Shown piece after piece: positions 1 through 7,205 of a stretch of 7,205 nt of DNA. The stretch lies in the NCBI GenBank assembly GCA_027311205.1, contig DAICZI010000081.1, positions 1-7,205 of the forward strand, in the 5' to 3' direction. Source of the stretch: Beijerinckiaceae bacterium (GTDB taxonomy: Bacteria; Pseudomonadota; Alphaproteobacteria; Rhizobiales; Beijerinckiaceae). The first letter of the stretch is position 1. Every line of letters starts with the position of its first letter. A program made the translations under genes and the position numbers. The notes below the pieces were generated by a model. It saw only the letters and a program-made list of their open reading frames with translations, was not told the DNA's origin and did not search any database.

Positions 1-1254
1 GATCGAGCCTGATTCGCGCAAGTCCGACAGCATCGGGCGCTTGTCGTCACGCGATTCAACCTGACGCGACAATTGCGACAGCGCGACAATGGGGACATTC
101 AGCTCCTTGGCAAGCGCCTTGAGGCCGGTGGTGATTTCGGTGAGTTCCTGCACACGGTTATCTGTGCGGCTTTTCGATCCCGACAGGAGTTGCAAGTAAT
201 CCACCACCAACACGTCCAGCCCGCGCTGACGCTTCAGCCGCCGGGCTCTGGCGGTTAATTGCGCGATGGAAATGCCGCCGGTCTGATCAATGTGAAAGGG
301 AATTCTTTCCATGCGCTGGGCGGCTTCGGTGATCTGGCGAAACTCGCCCTCGTTCATGTCGCCGCGCCGGATTTTATAGGATGCGACGCCGGATTGCTCG
401 GCAATGATGCGGGTTGCCAATTGTTCGGAGGACATTTCCAGCGAGAAGAACCCGACAATGCCGCCATTGACCGCCTCACGGTTGCCATCGGGTTTGGTGC
501 GGCCTTCATAGACGCTGGCAATGTTGAAGGCGATGTTGGTCGCGAGCGCAGGTTTGCCCATGCCGGGGCGGCCGGCAATGATAATCAGATCGGAGGCCTG
601 CAAACCGCCCATCTGCCGATCAAGATCGCGAAGGCCCGTGGCGATGCCGGAAAGCTTGCCCTCGCGCTGAAAGGCCCGCGCCGCCATGTCGATGGCAATG
701 CCGAGAGCCTCGTTGAATTTCTGGAACCCGCCGGCATAGCGCCCAGCTTCAGCGATTTCATAGAGGCGACGCTCGGCTTCCTCGATTTGGGCGCGGGGCG
801 AGTGATCCACCGCCGCATCATAGGCGACATTGACAATATCCTCGCCAATGCCGATCAGCCCACGCCGCACCGCAAGATCATGAATGGTGCGACCAAAATC
901 GGCGGCATTGATGATGGTCGGGGCTTCGGCAGCGAGGCGCACCATATATTGCGGCAGCGTGATGCCGCCGAGATCATGCTCGCCCAGAAATGTTTTGAGG
1001 GTGATCGGCGAGGCGATTTTGCCCATGCGGATCAATTGGCCCATGACCTCATACATGCGCCGGTGCAGTTCCTCGGAAAAATCCTCGACCTTCAGAAAAT
1101 CAGCAACCCGGTCATAGGTGTCGTTGTTGACGAGAATCGCGCCCAGCAGCGCCTGCTCGACCTCGACATTGTGCGGGGCGACGCGGAAAGCCGGCCCGGC
1201 AGGCGAGGTTTCAGGCATCAGGCTCAAGGCGCGAGCGGGTTCGGCGGGGCTCAT
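1..1254 (-). CDS. dnaB: Replicative DNA helicase DnaB, C-terminus cut off by window edge; Walker A Thr/Ser replaced by Pro
   Basis: DnaB is the hexameric 5'-3' helicase that unwinds DNA at the replication fork and binds primase. The 418 readable codons contain the N-terminal DnaB domain (about residues 25-127, with APHNVEVEQALLGAILVNND), a linker, and the RecA-like helicase domain from about residue 196. Seen motifs: GRPGMGKPALATN (228-240, Walker A), SLEMSSEQLA (271-280, with the catalytic Glu273), KIRRGD (294-299), DQTGGISIAQL (323-333), and Walker B LDVLVVDYLQL (347-357, Asp352). The frame then runs off the left edge at DLRESGSI, so about 80 residues with the arginine finger are missing, judging from usual family length. 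The ATG at 1254 was chosen because it is the first in frame before the conserved domain; ATG at codon 13 is an alternative. Upstream GGAA is a weak ribosome site. The oddity is Pro235, where the family has an almost invariant Thr or Ser that coordinates Mg-ATP. The identity as DnaB is very secure; whether this copy works is not. Confidence 0.96.
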   Translation of the reverse strand, partial: MSPAEPARALSLMPETSPAGPAFRVAPHNVEVEQALLGAILVNNDTYDRVADFLKVEDFSEELHRRMYEVMGQLIRMGKIASPITLKTFLGEHDLGGITLPQYMVRLAAEAPTIINAADFGRTIHDLAVRRGLIGIGEDIVNVAYDAAVDHSPRAQIEEAERRLYEIAEAGRYAGGFQKFNEALGIAIDMAARAFQREGKLSGIATGLRDLDRQMGGLQASDLIIIAGRPGMGKPALATNIAFNIASVYEGRTKPDGNREAVNGGIVGFFSLEMSSEQLATRIIAEQSGVASYKIRRGDMNEGEFRQITEAAQRMERIPFHIDQTGGISIAQLTARARRLKRQRGLDVLVVDYLQLLSGSKSRTDNRVQELTEITTGLKALAKELNVPIVALSQLSRQVESRDDKRPMLSDLRESGSI

Positions 1255-1284
1255 AGGTATCAGGTTTCCAGTGGCAGGCGCGAA

Positions 1285-1294
1285 TCAGCGCTGA
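1285..1294. promoter_or_regulatory. 10-bp perfect palindrome upstream of dnaB (inner)
   Basis: TCAGCGCTGA is a perfect palindrome 31-40 bases upstream of the dnaB ATG. A GAATC site (the GANTC class methylated by CcrM in many alphaproteobacteria) overlaps its left edge at 1282-1286. As RNA it could form only a 3-bp stem with a tight loop, so a protein-binding site is the likelier reading if it has any role. Confidence 0.3.
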
Positions 1295-1303
1295 CTTTGT
1301 GCC

Positions 1304-1313
1304 ATGCTAGCAT
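1304..1313. promoter_or_regulatory. 10-bp perfect palindrome upstream of dnaB (outer)
   Basis: ATGCTAGCAT is a perfect palindrome 50-59 bases upstream of the dnaB start codon. Its centre lies 19 bp from the centre of a second 10-bp palindrome at 1285-1294, close to two helical turns. On the minus strand it also reads TG-n-TAGCAT, which resembles an extended -10 element, but I find no -35 at proper spacing. It could be an operator, part of a promoter, or chance. Confidence 0.3.
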
Positions 1314-1363
1314 TTCACAGCCCTGACGGGCGATGAAGTCCTGGTTGTGCGCGCTTGTCCCCC

Positions 1364-1372
1364 TTATCCACA
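1364..1372 (+). promoter_or_regulatory. DnaA box upstream of dnaB
   Basis: TTATCCACA is an exact match to the high-affinity DnaA-box consensus. It lies in the 229-base gap between the MotB-like gene and dnaB, about 110 bases upstream of the dnaB start. DnaA is known to act as a transcription factor as well as an initiator, and in alphaproteobacteria such as Caulobacter it controls replication genes. A single box does not make an origin: I see no cluster of further boxes and no AT-rich unwinding stretch. Regulation of dnaB by DnaA is an inference from the position and the perfect match. Confidence 0.55.
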
Positions 1373-1463
1373 CCAAACAGGTGAGCCTCGAAAAAGCGCT
1401 TGACTCGACAAAGGGGTTGCCACGCCCGATTCTGGCTCAGGCACGGCGGCTCATCCAAAGCTC

Positions 1464-1474
1464 TGGCGCAAAGC
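1464..1474 (-). repeat. 11-bp repeat copy just after the MotB-like gene
   Basis: Read on the minus strand this is GCTTTGCGCCA. It begins 10 bases after the TAA of the MotB-like gene. The same word in the same orientation lies 16 bases before the ATG of the channel gene (3482-3492), and a copy in the opposite orientation lies at 3545-3555. The channel gene pair is thus bracketed by direct copies. I see no convincing rho-independent terminator after the MotB-like gene. Chance recurrence is possible, since similar GC-rich words occur in the coding sequence nearby. Confidence 0.4.
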
Positions 1475-1483
1475 TGTCAGGCG

Positions 1484-2509
1484 TTACCGCTCCGTCAATT
1501 TCAGCTCAATGCGGCGATCCTGGCTGAGCGATGCTGGATCCTGGCCGGCCGCCACGGGCTGGTATTGGCCGAAACCTGCCGCAGCGAGGCGCTTGGGATC
1601 GACGCCTTTGGTGATGAGGTATTCCACCACCGCTATGGCGCGGGCGGCAGACAAGTCCCAATTGGACTTGAACTGGGCAGAATTGATCGGGCGGTCGTCG
1701 GTATGGCCATCGACCCGCAAAATCCACGGGATCTCGGGAGGGATTTCCTGATCAAGCTCGTTGATGGCGCTGGCTACCTGATCAATCTGGGTTTTGCCAG
1801 CCGGGCTCAGGTTGGCGGCACCCGAGGGGAACAGGACGTCGGATTGGAAAACAAAGCGGTCGCCGACCCGGCGGATGCCGGGGCGATGCCCCAAAATCTC
1901 GCGCAGGCGACCAAAGAAATCAGAGCGATAGCGCGCCAGTTCCTGCACCTTTTGCGCCAAAGCCAGATTCAGCCGCGAGCCCAGATCGGCGATTTGCGCA
2001 TCTTCTGCCTTGCCCTTGGCCTCCGAGGCATCGAGGGCTTGCTGGATCGCAGCAAGCTGGCTGCGCAAAGCCGCGATTTGCTGATTGAGAATTGCCACCT
2101 GCGCCAGGGCCTGCGCCGAAATCTGCTTTTGCGCATCAAGCGCCACGCTGGCCTTGTCGGCGGCCCCGCCCTTGGCTGCGGCTTCGGCGGCATTTGCGGC
2201 CAGCAGCGCTTCCAGCCTGGCCTTGCTGGCTTCGTTGTCTTTCAATGTCGCGGTGAGAGCCAGGAGGCTGGTTTCGGCATGGGCCCGGTTGGCGCGCTAC
2301 AGGGCCAGGAGCGAGCGCAGTTCCTCGACCTGCTGGTTGAGGCTGTTCAGGGCTGTATCTTTTCCGGTAACGTCCTGCGACAGGAAAAATTGCGACAGCA
2401 TGAACACTGACAAGAGAAAAATGATCACCAGCAACATGGTCGACAAAGCGTCGACAAAGCCCGGCCAGTAGTCAATCTGGCGCAGCGGCCTGCGGGCGCG
2501 CCCGGCCAT
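1484..2509 (-). pseudogene. MotB/OmpA-like peptidoglycan-binding partner of the ion channel, interrupted by an in-frame TAG
   Basis: The frame spans 341 residues plus TAA, but codon 71 (2297-2299) is TAG. The first 70 codons give a basic N-terminus, then IDYWPGFVDALSTMLLVIIF, a single membrane helix (about 17-43) with Asp20 in the place of the proton-binding Asp of MotB, TolR and ExbD. After the TAG the same frame continues with ANRAHAETSLLALTATL, a long Ala/Gln/Leu-rich coiled coil (to about residue 205), and a C-terminal OmpA domain (about 218-341). That domain has VDGHTDDRPI and SNWDLSAARA, with Asp267 and Arg290 as the likely diaminopimelate contacts. It ends QDRRIELKLTER, where the family usually has NRR. 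The ATG at 2509 overlaps the channel gene's stop as TGATG, implying translational coupling. The intact product would anchor the channel to peptidoglycan as stator or transmitter. With the stop, only an anchorless OmpA part or a 70-residue helix could be made. A TTG at codon 89 could restart translation but has no ribosome site and no membrane helix. Confidence 0.85.
2297..2299 (-). other. Premature amber codon (TAG) in the MotB-like gene
   Basis: On the minus strand the local reading is CTG TAG CGC, between SLLAL and RANRAH. Both sides are in one frame with no gap, and the coiled-coil character continues across it. A Glu codon (GAG) differing by one base would give LLALERAN, a natural coiled-coil sequence, so a GAG to TAG change is the simplest explanation. 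uvrB and alkB in this window both end in TAG, so TAG is an ordinary stop here. Confidence 0.9.
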
Positions 2510-3465
2510 CAGCGTTGCTCGCTCTCGCGGGCCAGACGTTCCAGCAATTTGCGGATTTCGACCTGTTGAGCCGCTTGCGCCTCCACCCAATCGCGGATTT
2601 GCTGCTGCTCGCTGCGCATGTGCTCGACAAGGCCTTGAATACCTTCGGCAAGATTGGCCATGGCGAGTGCGGCTGCGCGATTTTGTGTCTGGTCGACTCC
2701 TGCCGAAATCTTTGACAATGCGCCTTGCAGGGGCGTTGGCGCTGCCCCTTCGCCAAGCGCGGGCTCGAATGTGCGGGCCGAAAGGGCATCCTCAAGCTCG
2801 GTATAGAAACGATTCTGGGCCTGGCCGGCCTGCAGATCGAGAAAGCCGAGGATGAGCGAACCAGACAAGCCAAACAGCGATGAGGTGAAGGAAACGCTCA
2901 TGCCGGCAATTGGCAGGCCCAGGCCCGTTTTCAGATTGTCGAACATCGTGGAAGGATCGCCCTTGGTCTGCATCGCGCCAATGACGTCACTGATGGAGTG
3001 CACGGTTTGCAGCAGGCCCCAGAAGGTGCCGAGCAGCCCCAGGAAAATCAGCAGGCCGGTGAGATAGCGCGCCGTCTCGCGCGCCTCATCGAGCCGCGCG
3101 CCGACCGAATCGAGGATCACCCGCAGGGTCGAGGTCGAGATCGCGTCATGGCCGCTCTTGTCGGCAAGGAACGCCGCCGCGGCGGCGAGCAACACCGGGG
3201 GGCGACCCGCCGTGCCAATGCCATTCAGTGCATTGACCCAGCGAATTTCCGGAAACAGCCGCACCACCTGGCGCAGGCCGAGCACGACGCCAATGAGCAG
3301 CACAAACAATATAAGGCCGTTAAGGCCGGGATTGGCGAAAAAAGCAAGCCTGATCTGCTTGTAAAGGATAAGCGCCAGGAAGGCGGCCAGCGCCAGAAAC
3401 ACCAGAATCCGCAGCAGAAAGATGCGCGGCGACGACAATTTGTAAACGGACTCAGCAGGGGCCAT
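2509..3465 (-). CDS. MotA/TolQ/ExbB-family proton channel protein
   Basis: This 318-residue inner-membrane protein resembles the channel subunit of ion-driven motors (MotA, TolQ, ExbB), which convert proton flow into work on a partner in the periplasm. Four membrane segments are visible: about 13-36, 46-67, 134-155 and 183-209. The family hallmark lies in the last two, with ARYLTGLLIFLGLLGTFWGL followed by LKTGLGLPIAGMSVSFTSSLFGLSGSLILGF. A soluble tail with a coiled-coil stretch (about 265-318, rich in Glu, Gln and Ala) follows. The ATG at 3465 was chosen because the 91 codons upstream in the open frame overlap uvrB and are unlike a protein. The ribosome site is poor (GGCGAG, about 12 bases upstream). 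Its stop overlaps the start of the OmpA-domain partner, so the two form a coupled pair. No flagellar gene is nearby and the partner differs from classic MotB, so a flagellar stator is unlikely; a Tol- or cell-envelope-related role is my inference. Confidence 0.88.
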   Translation of the reverse strand: MAPAESVYKLSSPRIFLLRILVFLALAAFLALILYKQIRLAFFANPGLNGLILFVLLIGVVLGLRQVVRLFPEIRWVNALNGIGTAGRPPVLLAAAAAFLADKSGHDAISTSTLRVILDSVGARLDEARETARYLTGLLIFLGLLGTFWGLLQTVHSISDVIGAMQTKGDPSTMFDNLKTGLGLPIAGMSVSFTSSLFGLSGSLILGFLDLQAGQAQNRFYTELEDALSARTFEPALGEGAAPTPLQGALSKISAGVDQTQNRAAALAMANLAEGIQGLVEHMRSEQQQIRDWVEAQAAQQVEIRKLLERLARESEQR

Positions 3466-3480
3466 CGCGTCAGTCTCGCC

Positions 3481-3556
3481 GTGGCGCAAAGCGTGGAAGG
3501 AACATGTCTCAGACTCGCAGCGCAGGTGCCGAAAACTATAATATGCTTTGCGCCAC
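3481..3556 (-). promoter_or_regulatory. Channel-gene leader with a 12-bp perfect inverted repeat and a competing hairpin
   Basis: The plus-strand words GTGGCGCAAAGC (3481-3492) and GCTTTGCGCCAC (3545-3556) are exact reverse complements 52 bases apart. The transcript reads right to left: GCTTTG (3561-3556), then GTGGCGCAAAGC (3556-3545), then GCTTTGCGCCAC (3492-3481). The middle segment can pair with the first as a 6-bp hairpin, or with the last as a 12-bp stem that ends 15 bases before the ATG. The two pairings exclude each other, as in an attenuator or a translation switch. The intervening ATATTATAGTTTT is AT-rich and could hold a -10 element or the U-tract of a weak terminator. No function is proven. 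Confidence 0.5.
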
Positions 3557-3561
3557 AAAGC
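3545..3561 (-). terminator. Possible weak terminator after uvrB
   Basis: On the minus strand GCTTTG-TGGCG-CAAAGC forms a 6-bp stem with a 5-base loop, 17 bases after the uvrB stop, followed by ATATTATAGTTTT. The stem is short and half A/T, and the T-tract is broken, so termination would be inefficient. It shares sequence with the larger inverted repeat of the next gene's leader. Confidence 0.35.
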
Positions 3562-3577
3562 GAGATGGGCTTGGGCG

Positions 3578-6100
<2,523 letters not shown>

Positions 6101-6159
6101 GGCAGTAATATGGGATGATTTCGGTTCGGTGGGAAGGGTGAGCTGACTTTGCCCCTTTG

Positions 6160-6786
6160 CTACGCCGGTGCCGGGCTCACGCGGCGCAACGTCAGGTTGA
6201 TGCGCCCACCCTCTTTCAGCAGGCTGGACGTGCCGGCCAGCACACGATCAATGCCATGAAAGGCCAGCCGCGCTGCACCACCAAACACCAGTGCATCCCC
6301 AGACGCCAGCTTGACCGAGCGGGTCTTGCCGCGCCGTTCGACACCGCCCATGCGGAAGATGGCGCTGTCGCCCAGCGACAGCGACAGCACCGGCACATTG
6401 AAATCCGCTTCGTCGCGATCCTGATGCAGGCTCATGCGCGCGTCAGTGCGGTAAAAATTGATGAGACAAGCCTCCGGCGGCGGCGCGCCCGGCGCGAGCG
6501 CCGCCCAGGCCTGCAGCAAGGACTGCGGCATGGGTGGCCAGGGCTGGCCGGTTTCGGGATGAACCGGCTGATAGCGATAGCCGCCGACCTGATCCGAAAC
6601 CCAACCGAGCGGGCCGCAATTGGTCATCATCACCGAAAACGGTGTGCCGGTTTTGGGCATGACGGGGCGAAACAGCGGTGCGGCCCGCACGATGGCGCGC
6701 ACCTCCTCCAGCAAATCCTGCTGGGCGCGGCCATCCAGCCAACCGGGATGCCAGATGCAGCCCTCCTGAAGCATCAGGGGTTTCAT
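6160..6786 (-). CDS. alkB: Alpha-ketoglutarate-dependent DNA dioxygenase AlkB
   Basis: AlkB uses Fe(II), oxygen and 2-oxoglutarate to strip methyl groups from N1-methyladenine and N3-methylcytosine in DNA, restoring the base directly. The 208-residue protein is close to the 216 of E. coli AlkB and collinear with it. The iron ligands are His121 and Asp123 in LHQDRDE and His177 in FHGIDR; the His121-His177 spacing of 56 equals that of E. coli His131-His187. The 2-oxoglutarate and substrate arginines are Arg195 and Arg201 in RINLTLR, again at the E. coli spacing. The substrate-side stretch MTNCGPLGW (53-62) and the motif PWPPMPQSL (82-90) are also conserved. The start at 6786 is the ATG of a CCCATGAAA word; ATG at codon 5 is an alternative. 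No Shine-Dalgarno is visible, and a short upstream frame ends on this ATG as ATGA. The stop is TAG. Its neighbour uvrB makes this a two-gene DNA-repair cluster. No Ada box or operator is evident. Confidence 0.95.
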   Translation of the reverse strand: MKPLMLQEGCIWHPGWLDGRAQQDLLEEVRAIVRAAPLFRPVMPKTGTPFSVMMTNCGPLGWVSDQVGGYRYQPVHPETGQPWPPMPQSLLQAWAALAPGAPPPEACLINFYRTDARMSLHQDRDEADFNVPVLSLSLGDSAIFRMGGVERRGKTRSVKLASGDALVFGGAARLAFHGIDRVLAGTSSLLKEGGRINLTLRRVSPAPA

Positions 6787-6820
6787 GGGTTCATGGATTT
6801 CATGGGCACAGGGATTTCAT
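6783..6820 (-). promoter_or_regulatory. alkB leader with two chained mini-frames and CCATGAA repeats
   Basis: CCATGAA occurs four times on the minus strand, with ATGs at 6820, 6803, 6794 and 6786. The 11-base word CCCATGAAATC occurs exactly twice (6823-6813 and 6806-6796), 17 bases apart. The ATG at 6820 opens a frame MKSLCP ending in TGA at 6802-6800, which overlaps the ATG at 6803. That one opens MKSMNP, ending in TGA at 6785-6783, which overlaps the alkB ATG. The ATG at 6820 is itself overlapped by the stop of the upstream DUF805-like gene. Four frames are thus chained by ATGA junctions. The repeat itself creates the ATGA motif, so a duplication could explain it without any function. Peptide production is not shown. 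Confidence 0.55.
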
Positions 6821-7205
6821 GGGCCAAGCGTGGTTCTTGCTGACACTGGGGTATTGGCGCGCGTCGCGGGGGCCGACGGGGCACGCGAGGGCGGCAGGGC
6901 TGCCGCCAGAATGACCAGCAGCCACCCCGCAAAAACTCCAGCCACATCGCTGTCAAAAATCAACCAGAGGAGCCTGATGCCGGGATGAGCCGCGTGGTCA
7001 GCGCTGAAATGCCAGACATGAACCAGCACATAGGCGGTGTTGTCGTCGATCCAGAAGGCGAGCCAGGCAGCCGCCAGGGGTGTCAGCAGCAAAGGGAGCA
7101 GCACCCAGCCGCGCCCGAAGCCAGCGTCGTGCAGCCGTTTGACCAGGCCGGCGAGCGCCGCCCAGGCCGCCACGCCCATCACCGGCCACAGCAGAGCCCA
7201 AAGCC
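6817..7205 (-). CDS. DUF805-like small membrane protein, N-terminus beyond window edge
   Basis: 128 codons are readable, open to the right edge, ending in TGA at 6819-6817. A GTG-ATG pair at 7182-7177 could serve as a start, but the upstream frame reads LWALLWP and continues a hydrophobic helix, so the true start probably lies outside. The visible mark is the short motif KRLHDAGFGRGW, which matches the RLHD-x-G-x-x-GW signature of DUF805 membrane proteins of unknown function. Hydrophobic segments flank it: one before the motif, VLLPLLLTPLAAAWLAFWI after it, and one near the C-terminus (VAGVFAGWLLVILAAALPP). The C-terminal 23 residues are Ala/Ser/Thr/Pro-rich and lack the N-x-YGP ending usual in the family. 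It is coupled to the alkB leader by an ATGA overlap. Function is unknown; the family call is tentative because it rests on one motif and hydropathy. Confidence 0.6.
   Translation of the reverse strand, partial: LWALLWPVMGVAAWAALAGLVKRLHDAGFGRGWVLLPLLLTPLAAAWLAFWIDDNTAYVLVHVWHFSADHAAHPGIRLLWLIFDSDVAGVFAGWLLVILAAALPPSRAPSAPATRANTPVSARTTLGP

Noticed and set aside
259..1326. 355-codon plus-strand open frame antisense to dnaB
   Set aside because: It is the complement of a well-conserved DnaB frame in GC-rich DNA and shows no recognisable domain.
1400..1428. Plus-strand promoter beginning with TTGACT
   Set aside because: No -10 element is found at 16-18 bp spacing (the sequence there is CGCCCG) and no plus-strand gene follows.
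1255..1483. Replication origin in the dnaB upstream gap
   Set aside because: Only one DnaA box is present, with no further boxes and no AT-rich unwinding region.
1484..2245. The OmpA part as an independent gene starting at TTG 2245
   Set aside because: There is no ribosome site, no signal peptide and no membrane helix, and the frame is continuous with the upstream anchor apart from one TAG.
2297..2299. Reassignment of TAG to an amino acid in this organism
   Set aside because: uvrB and alkB both end in TAG at the expected protein ends, so TAG behaves as a stop.
1400..2410. 336-codon plus-strand open frame antisense to the MotB-like gene
   Set aside because: The minus strand holds an evident membrane helix, coiled coil and OmpA domain; the plus frame has none.
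3493..3515. LexA/SOS box around the GAACATGTCTC stretch before the channel gene
   Set aside because: The GAAC-N7-GAAC form matches in only one half; the second half (AGAC) shares two of four bases.

Overview
The window comes from a GC-rich alphaproteobacterium, most likely of the order Hyphomicrobiales (Rhizobiales). This rests on the protein sequences: the DnaB (dense IRRGD / RARRLKRQRGLDVLVVDY / NRVQE signature), the UvrB with a long N-terminal extension and a basic Gly/Arg tail, and the ExbB-like plus OmpA-like pair lying beside uvrB. These are read from the translations; no database search was possible. Every gene I can support is on the minus strand. The long plus-strand frames are GC-driven shadows.

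Layout, in the direction of transcription (right to left). A DUF805-like small membrane protein enters from the right edge (to 6817). Thirty bases on comes alkB (6786-6160), reached through a repetitive leader holding two tiny ATG...TGA frames chained by ATGA overlaps. Fifty-nine bases after alkB comes uvrB (6100-3578). A 112-base gap with an inverted repeat separates uvrB from a MotA/TolQ/ExbB-type proton-channel gene (3465-2509). Its stop overlaps the start of a MotB/OmpA-type partner (2509-1484) as TGATG. A 229-base gap with a perfect DnaA box and two 10-bp palindromes leads to dnaB (1254 to the left edge), which is cut off at its C-terminus.

Functionally there are three themes: DNA damage repair (AlkB direct reversal of alkylation, UvrB nucleotide excision repair), an ion-driven envelope motor pair, and chromosome replication (DnaB helicase). 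Two essential-looking positions are broken. DnaB has Pro in place of the Walker A Thr/Ser (GMGKP), and the MotB-like gene has an in-frame amber codon at codon 71, although both reading frames are otherwise fully conserved. Because uvrB and alkB both end in TAG, the amber is unlikely to be an ordinary sense codon here. The two lesions are either sequencing/assembly errors, recent mutations, or something biologically real, and they are the first things to verify.

I see no CRISPR array, tRNA, rRNA, insertion sequence or phage gene. I do not see a convincing new multi-gene system. The most unusual non-coding structures are the alkB leader and the channel-gene leader.
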